NCBI GenBank assembly: GCA_964230215.1 | Contig: CAXRGQ010000014.1 | Coordinates: 124,001-188,000 of the forward strand | Origin: JAUILH01 sp964230215 | GTDB lineage: Bacteria > Bacteroidota > Bacteroidia > Flavobacteriales_D > JAUILH01 | Direction: 5' to 3' | DNA: 64,000 nt | Shown: in pieces, positions 26,832 through 37,100 of the stretch | Layout: the number at the start of each line of letters is the position of its first letter | How positions within the stretch are numbered: position 1 is the first letter of the stretch | Program-made: the position numbers and the translations under genes | Notes under the pieces: model-generated | Databases searched by the model: none | Seen by the model: only the letters and a program-made list of their open reading frames with translations | Told to the model about the DNA's origin: nothing

Positions 26832-27569
26832 TTACATTTCAGCTATCATATCCATAACAACGGCTTTCTTTCGTGTTGAAACTGGAACATTTGAACCATC
26901 TTTCATAACCAAATAACCACCATCAGTCTTAACGAATTCCTTTACTAAATTGACATTAATTAAATGCGATTGATGTACGCGGTAAAAACCTTTGTCTGAT
27001 AGCATAGTATCATACTCTTTGAGTGTTTTTGTCACCAGAAGCTTTTTGCCATCCGTGAAAAAGAAGGTTGTGTAATTCACACTGCTTTCACATCTCACGA
27101 TATCTGTTATTTCAACAATATGGATTTTATCTAGAGTGTGAAGCGCCAATCGTTTAAACTCTTTCTTGGACGACATCTTATCTTTCAATAAATCAATTGA
27201 AGCCTTGTCTGTAGTTTGATCGTGTGCTTTCTCGACTGCTGCCATCAACTCATCTGGATCGACAGGTTTTAGTAAATAATCTGTAGCTGAGAACTTGAAT
27301 GCTTTTATAGCATATTCGTCAGATGCTGTTGTGAATATCACCTTAAAGTCTAAGTCAGGCAGAATTTCTAATAAGTCAAATCCACTTCCATCTTGCATCT
27401 GAATATCGAGAAACACTAGTTGAGGTTTAGTTTCCTTTATAAGTTTGGCTCCACTTACCACGCCATCGGCTTCACCGATTATTTCAACTTCATCGCAATA
27501 GCTCGAAATATCCGTTTTTAAGTTATCTCTTGCCTGAGCTACATCATCTATAATAACTGCCTTCAACAT
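26832..27569 (-). CDS. LytTR-family two-component response regulator
   Basis: 245 residues. The receiver domain (1-~120) has the acidic pair VIIDD at the N-terminus, the phospho-acceptor aspartate in LVFLDIQMQDGSGFDLL (~D55), the conserved Thr/Ser in VIFTTASDEYAIKAF and the lysine in DYLLKPVDPDEL. The LytTR DNA-binding domain follows (~140-245): IHIVEITDIVRCESSVNYTT, LKEYDTMLSDKGFYRVHQSH and NVPVSTRKK. It follows the propeller sensor kinase by 51 bases and is its likely partner. LytTR regulators in bacteria often control secreted and surface factors. Confidence 0.95.
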   Translation of the reverse strand: MLKAVIIDDVAQARDNLKTDISSYCDEVEIIGEADGVVSGAKLIKETKPQLVFLDIQMQDGSGFDLLEILPDLDFKVIFTTASDEYAIKAFKFSATDYLLKPVDPDELMAAVEKAHDQTTDKASIDLLKDKMSSKKEFKRLALHTLDKIHIVEITDIVRCESSVNYTTFFFTDGKKLLVTKTLKEYDTMLSDKGFYRVHQSHLINVNLVKEFVKTDGGYLVMKDGSNVPVSTRKKAVVMDMIAEM

Positions 27570-27620
27570 CCTTTATTAATTTGATGCTTAAGTTACAATT
27601 TTCTAAAAGATTCTTAGCGA

Positions 27621-30600
27621 CTATCGATAACTAAGTGGTAAACGAATGATGACTTTTGTTCCTTTTGGCTTATCATCTTCGTATTTATCAATTATTTCCA
27701 AGCTGTTTTTACGCTTGTTATCATGAAGGATTTCTAATCGTTCCTGTGTCACAACAAGTGCTGCAGATTTGTGCTGTTGAGCTATCTGACTCTTGTTTTC
27801 GGCTGCTTTTTTTCTTCCACACCCATTGTCATCTATTTCGCAAACAAGAAGTGATTCTTCGATGGAAAAATTGATACTTATATGTCCTGTATGCTCAATA
27901 TGTTTCATGCCGTGTATGATGGCATTCTCTGCAAAAGGTTGAAGCATCATTGGTGGAACTTCAATTTCAGATATTTCTAGTCCGCCATCGTTTATAGTAT
28001 ATTCAAATTGATTGCCAGAGCTGAATTTCTCTATCGCCAAGTAATTTTCTAAGGTTGATATTTCATCTTCTAGACTTATCATCTGTACTCTGGAGTTATC
28101 CAGTATCTGACGCATTAGTTTTGAGAATTTTGCTAGCTGATAACGCGCCTTCTTGGTGTCTTGTGTAGAGATTAGACTTTGGATACTATTTAGAGCGTTA
28201 AATATAAAATGAGGATTCATTTGCAGCCTCAATGCCTTTTGCTCTAACTCGATCATATTGCGCTCCAGTTTGATACGTTCTCTTTCTCTTCTCAGTCGGA
28301 TGTACCAAATTATGGCGATTAAACCAAGAATTAGGGCTGCAAGGCTAGACACAGAAACAATAAACCATGTAGTTTGATAAAAGGGTGGAGGTGGAGGCGG
28401 TGCATCTTGAATTGTGAATTGTTTTGTAACAACTTCTGGCGACCATTTACCACCAGCTGTCCGCGCTTTTACTTTAAAAGTATAGACTCCAGGAGGCAAG
28501 TTTGAGTAAGTAGCTGTGGTTTGCTTTGACGCAGGAGACCAGTCGCTTTCAAAGTTCTCTAGTTTCCAAGAGTATTCAACTTTATCAGGATTTAAATGGT
28601 TAATTCCATAAAAGTCGAAACTTAGATTATTTTGATCATGAGCTAAGTCTAAATTCTCAATCATAGTGCCCCATGTTCCAGTTATTGCGGGGAATTTTTT
28701 ATAAAGGGGCTCATAGAATAAATTAATCTGCTTGATATGCAATATAGGTGGTCGATTTTTTTGCTCAATTTTACTACCTTGAAAAACCATTACACCGGCG
28801 CCAGTTCCAAAGTACATTTTACCATCATTTCCATGACAAACTGCATTGGTGTTGGTTTCTAAGCCCTCAAATCCTTCACCATAACCAAAATGAGTGGCTT
28901 GTGATAACTCTCCGTTTTTATTTTCAAAACGGGTTACGCCGTTTGTAGTCCCCACCCATAAGAAGCCATTTGGAGCTGGGTAAACTTGGTATACTGGAAT
29001 TCCGATAACGCCATCTTTGTAAGTGTACGCATATATCGGTAAATCCCTTTTAAAAGCGGATATGCGACTAATGCCATCTCCACCGGCAATCCATATATAT
29101 CCATTTTCATCTTCTGTAATCATGGAGCAGTTATTACTCACCAAACCATCATTAGTTGTTAAATGAACTACCTTATGTCCATCAATATAGCCTATGCCCG
29201 AACTTTTAGTTCCGAACCATATTCGGTTTAAATTATCTGCATGAAGTGCAAATATGTAATTTTTGGGAAGACCGTTTTGGGTGGTCCATCGATTAACCGT
29301 GTTTACGGTTCTTAGCGAATCAACATAGTCCAACTGCAGCAATCCTTTACCCCCTTCACACACCCATATATAACCACTTGTATCTTGAGTAATTGATTTA
29401 ATATGATCAAACGGTACACCAGGAACGTCTGAGATAATTTGGTGAAAACTTGAATCATATACCCACAAACCATTGCCCTCGGCGGCTAGCCAGACTCTGT
29501 CATCAGAATCTTCAAACATCAAGCGAATTTTTGAGGATGTAAAGCCATTTAAGCCTCTATAATTGACAAGTGTAGAGTCAGTCATCACTGTTACACCAGC
29601 TTCACCAGATCCAACCCATATCTCCCCGTTTTTTCGCCTTAAACAAGAATAAATCCAATCGCCCGGCAATCCATTTTTTGCGTTCAGTGTAGAGAAGGCT
29701 ACTTTATGGAATTTTGATAATCCACCACCTCCGGTGCCAATCCATACATTCCCCCAACTATCTTCATAGATGGATTCGATATGATTATTGGCCAAACCGT
29801 CATATACATTGTAGTGATTAACACTGCTGTCCTTTAAGTCTAGTGTATAGACGCCGCTGTTCTGTGTTCCAAACCACACTCTAAACTCGCTGTCTAAATA
29901 GATTTCGTTTATTAGCTTACCGTGAAACAATGCGTTTGGAAGCAGCTTTTTAAATCTTCCGTTAGACCCATAATAGACATTGCCTCCATAACAAGATGCA
30001 ATCATATCTCCGTTTGGAAGACTAATACCTGCTCCAACAGACTGTGGTCCCAATCCATTTTTTTGATTGAGATAATTCACTTTGTTGTCTTTGATAACAG
30101 CTATTCGATTTTCGTTTCCAACAATTAACCTATCCTGACTATCGAAATACATGAAGTTCAAATAGTCAAATCTCATGTTAATACCAGATTTTTTTAGTTC
30201 CCCATTGTCAATGGTAAATATGCCATGGGTAGTTCCAAAGTAAAGTTCCCCTTTTTTATTGGAAGCAATATGTCCAACAACAAAGGGTTTGCTTTTATCT
30301 TTGCTTTCAAATTGTGTGAATGATTTGCCATCGTACATAGCAAGTCCATTGTCCGTGCCAATCCATAAATTATCTTGATTGTCTTGATAAAGGGCTAGTA
30401 TGCCGTTATTAGGAAGTCCGTCAAAGCTTGTGAATAGCTCAAAATCAATCCCGTTAAATCGATTTAAACCACCGCCATGCGTGCCTATCCAAATATAGCC
30501 TGCATGATCTTCATGTATGGCATAAACCTCACTCTGACTTAAGCCCTCAACCAGTGCGTAGTTTGTGAACTTATGGGTTTGAGCAACGGAAAACTGCCAG

Positions 30601-30680
30601 ATAAATAAAATGAATAGACCAAAAAGAAACCTGGTCAATCTATGAGTGTAATAATAGTTACGGTTTATCGCGAAATACAA
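27621..30680 (-). CDS. Propeller-type sensor histidine kinase (reg_prop / Y_Y_Y / LytS-like kinase)
   Basis: Up to 1019 residues with a signal sequence ending FSVAQ. Two-component-regulator propeller repeats occupy ~40-640 (typical blades HEDHAGYIWIGTHGGGLNRF, DSWGNVWIGTGGGGLSKFHK). A Y_Y_Y domain follows (~690-755: YSNLPPGVYTFKVKAR), then one membrane helix (~768-790). The LytS-type kinase core LQMNPHFIFNALNSIQSLI carries the phospho-histidine at ~823, and the ATPase domain has ENAIIHG and DDNGCGRKKA. There is no ATG near the start: TTG at 30680 or TTG at 30638 are the choices, and the latter begins the signal peptide directly. This is the extracytoplasmic-sensing half of the pair with the LytTR regulator. 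Confidence 0.92.
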   Translation of the reverse strand: MYFAINRNYYYTHRLTRFLFGLFILFIWQFSVAQTHKFTNYALVEGLSQSEVYAIHEDHAGYIWIGTHGGGLNRFNGIDFELFTSFDGLPNNGILALYQDNQDNLWIGTDNGLAMYDGKSFTQFESKDKSKPFVVGHIASNKKGELYFGTTHGIFTIDNGELKKSGINMRFDYLNFMYFDSQDRLIVGNENRIAVIKDNKVNYLNQKNGLGPQSVGAGISLPNGDMIASCYGGNVYYGSNGRFKKLLPNALFHGKLINEIYLDSEFRVWFGTQNSGVYTLDLKDSSVNHYNVYDGLANNHIESIYEDSWGNVWIGTGGGGLSKFHKVAFSTLNAKNGLPGDWIYSCLRRKNGEIWVGSGEAGVTVMTDSTLVNYRGLNGFTSSKIRLMFEDSDDRVWLAAEGNGLWVYDSSFHQIISDVPGVPFDHIKSITQDTSGYIWVCEGGKGLLQLDYVDSLRTVNTVNRWTTQNGLPKNYIFALHADNLNRIWFGTKSSGIGYIDGHKVVHLTTNDGLVSNNCSMITEDENGYIWIAGGDGISRISAFKRDLPIYAYTYKDGVIGIPVYQVYPAPNGFLWVGTTNGVTRFENKNGELSQATHFGYGEGFEGLETNTNAVCHGNDGKMYFGTGAGVMVFQGSKIEQKNRPPILHIKQINLFYEPLYKKFPAITGTWGTMIENLDLAHDQNNLSFDFYGINHLNPDKVEYSWKLENFESDWSPASKQTTATYSNLPPGVYTFKVKARTAGGKWSPEVVTKQFTIQDAPPPPPPFYQTTWFIVSVSSLAALILGLIAIIWYIRLRRERERIKLERNMIELEQKALRLQMNPHFIFNALNSIQSLISTQDTKKARYQLAKFSKLMRQILDNSRVQMISLEDEISTLENYLAIEKFSSGNQFEYTINDGGLEISEIEVPPMMLQPFAENAIIHGMKHIEHTGHISINFSIEESLLVCEIDDNGCGRKKAAENKSQIAQQHKSAALVVTQERLEILHDNKRKNSLEIIDKYEDDKPKGTKVIIRLPLSYR

Positions 30681-30952
30681 TCCTTTGTCATTTTAACAAC
30701 ATCTGCAATGCTAAGAGCCAATCCATCCTTTGCGTCAGGGTACTTCTCCATCACTACATCCAGCGCGCAGTCACAGAAGCCCTCAGAATCACTAATAAAC
30801 TTCACAGCATTACTTTCGTTACACTTCACAAGGAATTCCTTCCTTTTTTTCTTTGCCCATCTTTTAGCAGCACTTTTTGCAAGCGCTTTACAAGAAGTCA
30901 TCCCTCCGGCAACTATAATTGCCATTCCGAATAATGCAATGTATTTCTTCAT
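30665..30952 (-). CDS. Small lipoprotein with conserved cysteines, unknown function
   Basis: 95 residues from ATG 30952, the codon that begins the lipoprotein signal (MKKYIALFGMAIIVAGGMTS with Cys next). The mature protein is basic at first (AKRWAKKKRKEF), then has a spaced cysteine pattern (KCNES ... GFCDCALDVV ... TKDC) of the kind that forms disulphides in the periplasm. It sits 4 bases after the PorE-like gene and overlaps or abuts the sensor kinase gene, so it belongs to the T9SS cassette/two-component operon. Family not recognised. Confidence 0.75.
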   Translation of the reverse strand: MKKYIALFGMAIIVAGGMTSCKALAKSAAKRWAKKKRKEFLVKCNESNAVKFISDSEGFCDCALDVVMEKYPDAKDGLALSIADVVKMTKDCISR

Positions 30953-30956
30953 AAAT

Positions 30957-33113
30957 CTATTGATTCGCACTTTCTTGTAACACTTCATTGTCTTCAGAAA
31001 GTACCTTAAATGCTGTACGTCTATTTCTTTGGTGCGCTTTATTACGTTCTAACTCAGATGTTAGTCCGTTGATATATGCAGGTGTCAAACGTTCGAACTC
31101 ACCATCAGCATTCTTAATAGGTTTTTTATTCTCGTCCAACCTAACAGCAGGTTCTTTTTCCCCATATCCTTTAGGCTTTAGGCGCGATCTAGAAATACCA
31201 GCATCAACAAGGTAATCCACTACTGACTGAGCCCTGTCTTTACTCAATTGCAGGTTGTAGTTGTCATCACCCCTAAAATCTGTATGTGACTGAATTTCAA
31301 TCGTAAGGTTATCATTAAGATTCAAGAACGTTACTAGTTCATCTAAAATTTCTTTTGATTTTGGACGTAAAGTTGCCTTATCAAAATCATATTCAATACC
31401 CGCAATTTCTATAGCTTCCTGAGGAATTGGATTCAAGAAGAAGTCTTGCATCAACACGGTAGAAACAGTTAATCCTGACGTGCTTTGTGTCGCAGCATCT
31501 CCAAAGTAACCAGTTTTCTGTGCCTTCATAAACATGTCCATACCTGGCTCTAATTCCTTTTCGTAGTATCCTTCCGAGTTCGTCATAACAAAGAATGGAG
31601 CGAATCCACCTTTTATATCCTTAAAGGTTATCAAGGCATTCGGAATTGGCTCATTAGTTTCTGCATTGAAAACAAATCCATTTATAGAGAATTCCAACTC
31701 TGGTCTTTCAACCTTATAGATTTTATCGCAGTAACCTTTGATTGGACTTAAAGAATCACATGATTCACATCTTTCTCTATCAGAGCTGAAATACCCGTAT
31801 TTCTGGCTTTTATCTATAATATAATAGCTATCATCTTTAGAAGAATTAATAGGAGATCCCATGTTGATAGGTGTTGTCCATGAGCCATTATCCTCAACAT
31901 ATTTTGTCCTAAATACGTCTAATCCACCAAAGCCTATATGGCCTTCTGATGAGAAGTAGAGCGTGTTAGTTTGAAAATGGTGAAATGGAGACATTTCATC
32001 TTCTGGTGTATTAACTACAGGCCCTAGGTTATATGGCGTACCAATATTTGCATTTTCATCGATAGGAGCTGCCCATATATCTAAGCCTCCTTGTCCACCA
32101 GGCATATCGGATACGAAATATATCGTTTCTTCGTCAAGAGATAAATATGGATTCATTGATCTATAGCCATCAACGTTCACAGTGTTCAACTTTAGCGGGA
32201 TCATCCACTGATTATTGAACTTCTTTGAAACATATATGTGACAGTTGTTTTTATCGGCGTCATCCCATCGTGTAAAGTAAAAAGTGGATCTATCGACAGA
32301 TAAACAACTTGAACCTTCATGAGCAGCACTGGTAATTTCACCTTGCATTGGTGTTGCTGGTTCCCAACCATTCCCAACATTCTGTGTTCTAAAAATATCG
32401 GCATGATACATTGGGTTTTGCTTTTTTGGATCGTCTACCTTACTATTAGAGCGGGCAGAAGTAAACATCAAACTCAATTCGCCCTCATAGAACTGAACCG
32501 CAAAACTGGATGTACCGTTATTGAAAATACTGTCCATTTTTGTAACAACATCTTCTGTTTGATTTTCTGGATTCGTAGCAAACGTGCAGCTGATTTGTCT
32601 ATTTAAAGCAAGCTGTTTGAAAGGGTCGTTATCATCAACTTCTTCCATGAATTTGTTTATTTCGGCATCTGCTTCATCGTATCTCTCAAGTTTAATAAGC
32701 GAAGATGCATACCAATACCGCGCATATGGAAATTCTTCACTTGGGTTGGTCAAAGCTTTCTCATACCAAACAACAGCATTTTCGTAATCGTGCAGAAGCC
32801 TGTAAGAATCAGCTATGCGGTTAATCGAATGTTGATTTCGTGCTTCTGATACACTCAATGCAACCGTCTGAGAAGTGTCGACATTGGTTTTCCCAGTTGT
32901 ATAGGTGTTAATTTCGTAAGGATGGGCTACATCATATTTACCTCCCTTAGAACCTTGTACAATTTTTAAATAGAAATAAGCTGCACTGGCGTAATTTTTC
33001 TTTTCGAATGCCTGATCTCCTAGTTCAAGCAATTCTTTTTTGCTTTGTCCAATGGATCCAAATGCCATTAGGACAGCTACTATTGTAATAGATATTTTTG
33101 TCATGGCATTCAT
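30957..33113 (-). CDS. PorE-like protein: TPR / PD40 propeller / carboxypeptidase-regulatory-like / OmpA
   Basis: 718 residues starting at ATG 33113 in a TAATG overlap with the PorP-like gene. Order: signal peptide, TPR-like helices (~20-140), PD40 propeller blades (for example YFTRWDDADK, IYFVSDMPGGQGGLDIWAAP, LYFSSEGHIGFGGLDVFRTK; ~190-470), a carboxypeptidase-D-regulatory-like domain (~490-560: FVFNAETNEPIPNALITFKD) and an OmpA domain (~580-718) with GIEYDFDKATLRPKSKEILD and IEIQSHTDFRGDDNYNLQLS. This is the architecture of PorE, which ties the T9SS to peptidoglycan. It is closely related to the product of 40421-42556, including the ESANQ C-terminus. Its role in helping export or anchoring of the adhesin encoded upstream is inferred. 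Confidence 0.93.
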   Translation of the reverse strand: MNAMTKISITIVAVLMAFGSIGQSKKELLELGDQAFEKKNYASAAYFYLKIVQGSKGGKYDVAHPYEINTYTTGKTNVDTSQTVALSVSEARNQHSINRIADSYRLLHDYENAVVWYEKALTNPSEEFPYARYWYASSLIKLERYDEADAEINKFMEEVDDNDPFKQLALNRQISCTFATNPENQTEDVVTKMDSIFNNGTSSFAVQFYEGELSLMFTSARSNSKVDDPKKQNPMYHADIFRTQNVGNGWEPATPMQGEITSAAHEGSSCLSVDRSTFYFTRWDDADKNNCHIYVSKKFNNQWMIPLKLNTVNVDGYRSMNPYLSLDEETIYFVSDMPGGQGGLDIWAAPIDENANIGTPYNLGPVVNTPEDEMSPFHHFQTNTLYFSSEGHIGFGGLDVFRTKYVEDNGSWTTPINMGSPINSSKDDSYYIIDKSQKYGYFSSDRERCESCDSLSPIKGYCDKIYKVERPELEFSINGFVFNAETNEPIPNALITFKDIKGGFAPFFVMTNSEGYYEKELEPGMDMFMKAQKTGYFGDAATQSTSGLTVSTVLMQDFFLNPIPQEAIEIAGIEYDFDKATLRPKSKEILDELVTFLNLNDNLTIEIQSHTDFRGDDNYNLQLSKDRAQSVVDYLVDAGISRSRLKPKGYGEKEPAVRLDENKKPIKNADGEFERLTPAYINGLTSELERNKAHQRNRRTAFKVLSEDNEVLQESANQ

Positions 33114-34111
33114 TATAATCGTGGACAACTTTTTATTGGATTAGGATCGTAGGTACTCTTGATATAAGTCAGAGACAATTCAATCCCACCTCTTCCGTTA
33201 CTCACTCCTTTTAAGCTTGAGGTATTAATATCATAACTCATGCGATAAATGAAGTTTTTATATTTTAAACCACCTTCAATTACGGCAGCATCTTTATTTC
33301 TGTAAGTTGGACCAAATATCAAGAAGGCGTCACTGTTCTGTAAGTAGTAATGTAAATGCGCAGCGTAGGTGATTTCACGTGCATTTTTTTCACCCATAAA
33401 CATTCCCTTTACCAGGATTTGAATGCGCTCGTTTATGTTCACCTTTGTACCAACATTTCCAACCCATCTTAATGGTAATTTATTATCCGCACTAAAGAAC
33501 GACTCAGTAGGTTGTGTAATATGAAAAAAGCTACCACCTGCAAAAGGTTGTAAGCGTGCAGTCTCTTTTCCGTAGTAGTACATGATACCGGCATTAAGGT
33601 CATGCACAAATATGCTGTTAGCTCCAAACGCCTCACCACTGCTTATTCCTTGGTCAAATCCACCTCCACTTAATGGTGAGTATTGATTGTGAAAGGTCAG
33701 CAAGTTGTAGTTAACACTTTTTTGAAAAAAACCACCTTGGATACCTACTGAGATATGATGATAATTGTTGTCATCCAAATTAAAATCATAGGCTCCAGAT
33801 AACAGGACACTGAATACATTAAAATTTCCAGCACCAGCTCTAAAGTTGGCTACTTGTGCACCAACACCAAATTTCTTAACAGGCATATCAAATGCGATTA
33901 ATCCTGTAGTATAGGGTTTAGTAGCAACAGCTGACCACTGATTTCTGAAGTGGCCATGCACTCTCCAGTCACCCTTAAACATGCCTGTCATGGCAGGATT
34001 AAAGTTTAATGCAGCTGCATCATATTGGGATAAGTGAAAATCTTGTGCATTTAGATTTGTCACTCCACCAAAAGCGAAACAGACACATGCTATTTTTAAC
34101 AGATTCTTCAT
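33113..34111 (-). CDS. PorP/SprF-family type IX secretion membrane protein
   Basis: 332 residues with a signal peptide (MKNLLKIACVCFAFGGVTNL ... AQ) and the family's opening signature DFHLSQYDAAALNFNPAMTG, followed by a beta-barrel-like remainder of about 14 strands. PorP/SprF proteins are outer-membrane partners of T9SS substrates. In Flavobacterium johnsoniae SprF is needed for secretion of the adhesin encoded next to it (SprB). Here the gene lies 2 bases after a type B adhesin and overlaps the PorE-like gene. The C-terminal SCPRL resembles the ICPRL end of the paralogue at 42553-43542. Confidence 0.95.
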   Translation of the reverse strand: MKNLLKIACVCFAFGGVTNLNAQDFHLSQYDAAALNFNPAMTGMFKGDWRVHGHFRNQWSAVATKPYTTGLIAFDMPVKKFGVGAQVANFRAGAGNFNVFSVLLSGAYDFNLDDNNYHHISVGIQGGFFQKSVNYNLLTFHNQYSPLSGGGFDQGISSGEAFGANSIFVHDLNAGIMYYYGKETARLQPFAGGSFFHITQPTESFFSADNKLPLRWVGNVGTKVNINERIQILVKGMFMGEKNAREITYAAHLHYYLQNSDAFLIFGPTYRNKDAAVIEGGLKYKNFIYRMSYDINTSSLKGVSNGRGGIELSLTYIKSTYDPNPIKSCPRL

Positions 34112-34113
34112 TA

Positions 34114-37100
34114 TTATCGTAGTAAGGTTACATCTCCGGACAATTCGTGGACTTCATCATCCTCTGTTACTGCCCGAACGGTGTAAACGAATACACCAAT
34201 TGGTTGTTCAACGCCTTTATATGTTCCATCCCAGCCATTCATTTGGTCATGAGATTCAAAAATTAACTCTCCCCAGTTATTGTAGATTAGGAAATCAAGC
34301 TCCTTATATGGGCCTCCTAACACATATAGAATGTCGTTATTGCCATCCCCATTGGGTGTGAAGCCAGAAGGAATTACAGGAGGCATAAACACTACAATAT
34401 CTTTATACACAGTATCCATACAACCATTAATGTCTGTTACCACTAGCATCACACTGTATGTGCTAGAGCTATCGAATGCATAACTTGGATTTTGGTTAAT
34501 TGAACTTCCCATTCCATCGCCAAAATCCCATTCCCAATCAGTAATATTTGCTGCAGGAGTAGATTGATCGGTAAAGTTCACTTGTTGGAACATATTAACC
34601 GAGTAGTTATCTGCTATAAAGTCCGCATTAGGTCCGGGCAATACATTGCTTGTTTGGGTTGCCGAATCAACACAGCCAAATGCTGTAGTCGCAACTAGAG
34701 TTACCGTGTAAACTCCTGAATTAGCATATACGTTAAGTGGATCCTGATCTGTACTGGTCTGTCCATCACCAAAATCCCATGACCATGCTACAATACTTGT
34801 GTCTTGCGCAAACGTTGTATCGATGAACTGAGATCCTCCGTTAAGACATGGCGTAGAGTTATAGAACCCTACTTCTGGTAGATAATGGACAGGAACTTGT
34901 TGAGTTAATGTATCACTACATCCATTATTAGAGAATACAATAAGCGTTACATTCTGTGTTCCAGGTGACCCAAATGTATGCGAAGGATCACTTGTGTTGT
35001 CACCAAAACCATCTCCAAAATCCCACTCATATCCGCTAATTGGATCAACGCTTGTTGACGCGTTAGTGAAATCTGTAACTTCATTTAAACAAACATCTGT
35101 AAATGTAAATGATGGGGTAGGTGCTTCAATGATGTCTACCACTAATGTATCATGCAATTGCTGACAACCACCATTGTTAAGCGTGTGAAATACCAAAGTA
35201 ACGGATCCAGAGGCATCATCACCAGGGCTCGTAACATATGTGCTATTTACCAATGAATCGCCTGGGTTAAATGTACCCGTTCCGAAAGTCTCCCAATACC
35301 CAGCACCTGTCGTTGTGTTTCCGTCAAGTACAACAGGATCTCCCGTACAAATTGTATCCTCTCCAAGAATACTCATTGTTGGAGGATCAAAGAAGGTGAT
35401 TATCATACTGTCCACTGCGGCAACGCAATTAGCGTTATTGGTTGACGTTAAGTAAATAGTAACACTTCCATTTGCCGTATCCGCTGGCGTTGGCACATAT
35501 GAAGCATTTAAATCATCATCCGTAGGACTAAAGGAACCTCCACCAGAGCTCGTCCATTGTCCACCGCCTGCAATTTGTACCGAACCACTCAAGGGAACTT
35601 CAGTTGTATCATTACATACGCTTACATCAGGACCAGCATCCACAGTAGGTCCATTCACATAATCAATAAATAAAGTATCTGTACCAGCAGGACAGAATCC
35701 GTTGCCTGTAGAGCTTAGTATCAACATAGATTGTCCTGCAGCTATTTCGCCAGGAGATGGATTGTAGTTTGCGTTCAAATCACTTGAGTTCGGTGAGAAA
35801 CTTCCACCCTGTCCAATCCATAGTCCACCTGATGCATTGGTTACAGACCCATTTAATGTGATTAAGGGATTATTTTCACATGCCGTGGTATCGGGACCTA
35901 CTTGGACATCAGGAATTCCTTGAACATACATTGGGTATGTGATTGTATCAGCACAACCAACATCAGAGATGGATATTAGTTGCACGATATAGTCTCCGGG
36001 TGTTGTGTAAGTATAAGATGGGTTGGGCAATGTTGAAGTTCCCATACCGTCCCCAAAATCCCACATCCATTGATTAGGATTTCCATTGGCTGCTGTTGTT
36101 GTAGCATCCGAGAATGACACAGGGTCGTTTACACATGTAGAATCCGTGTAATTGAAATCACTATTTGTCCATGAAATATCTATCACTCTTGTTGTTGTAT
36201 CAGAACAATTCGTTCCTGGATCAATAATCAGTGTAATGGTATATTGTCCAATTCCAGCGTATGTATGCGTAGGTTCAAATTGGTTTGAAGTTGGCGATCC
36301 ATCACCAAAATCCCATTGATATGAACTTCCACCACCAGTAGAATTATTGATCATATCGATGGCTGTTCCGCTACAAGGATCAACTGGACCTATTTCAGCT
36401 ACTACAGGAGGAGGACAGTTAATCACGTTAAACTGGAAATCCCTAAATACGGTATTAAGAAGTTGACCATTTCTATATTCTTCAACTTTAACGCCCACAA
36501 CATGCTGTCCAATAACTGGTGTAGCTCCTGCAGCAAAATCTAGCAAGCCTGTTTGAGGATCTATTTCCAAGGTTTGTGCTGGTGCAGAAGGCTCAAGCGG
36601 AGATGTAAAACTATATCCTGCGTTATAAACAACTTGATTGAAATTAGGCCAGCTCGGTGCTATTCCATAAGCTCCTCCCCAAGTGTACCCACCGTCATCA
36701 AATGGTCGATATAGGCTATAAACAAGCGAATCTCCATCTGGATCTGTAGCGCTGTGGTCAAACTCTAAAGGGTTGTTGGCACACACATATACTGGTGGAA
36801 AGTTAACCCACAATGGGCTACTATTAGTAAGTACTGTGCTATTGTCAGGTATATACGTATGGTTAGATGCACCAGTACCTCCAGGGTTATTAATATTGTT
36901 TATTGAGAAGTTTCTACAACATAATTGATAAACTAAGTGATATCCTCCACTCCCAGGATAGAAATTATTCACAACAGTTGTATAAATAGCTTCTGATACA
37001 CAAATACCTGGGTCGAAGGCACATGTGTCAATAGGCGGGTCCAATTGATTTTGTGGTGGTCTTGGAATATTGATTGTTGAATACAAAGACGTTGGGTTGT

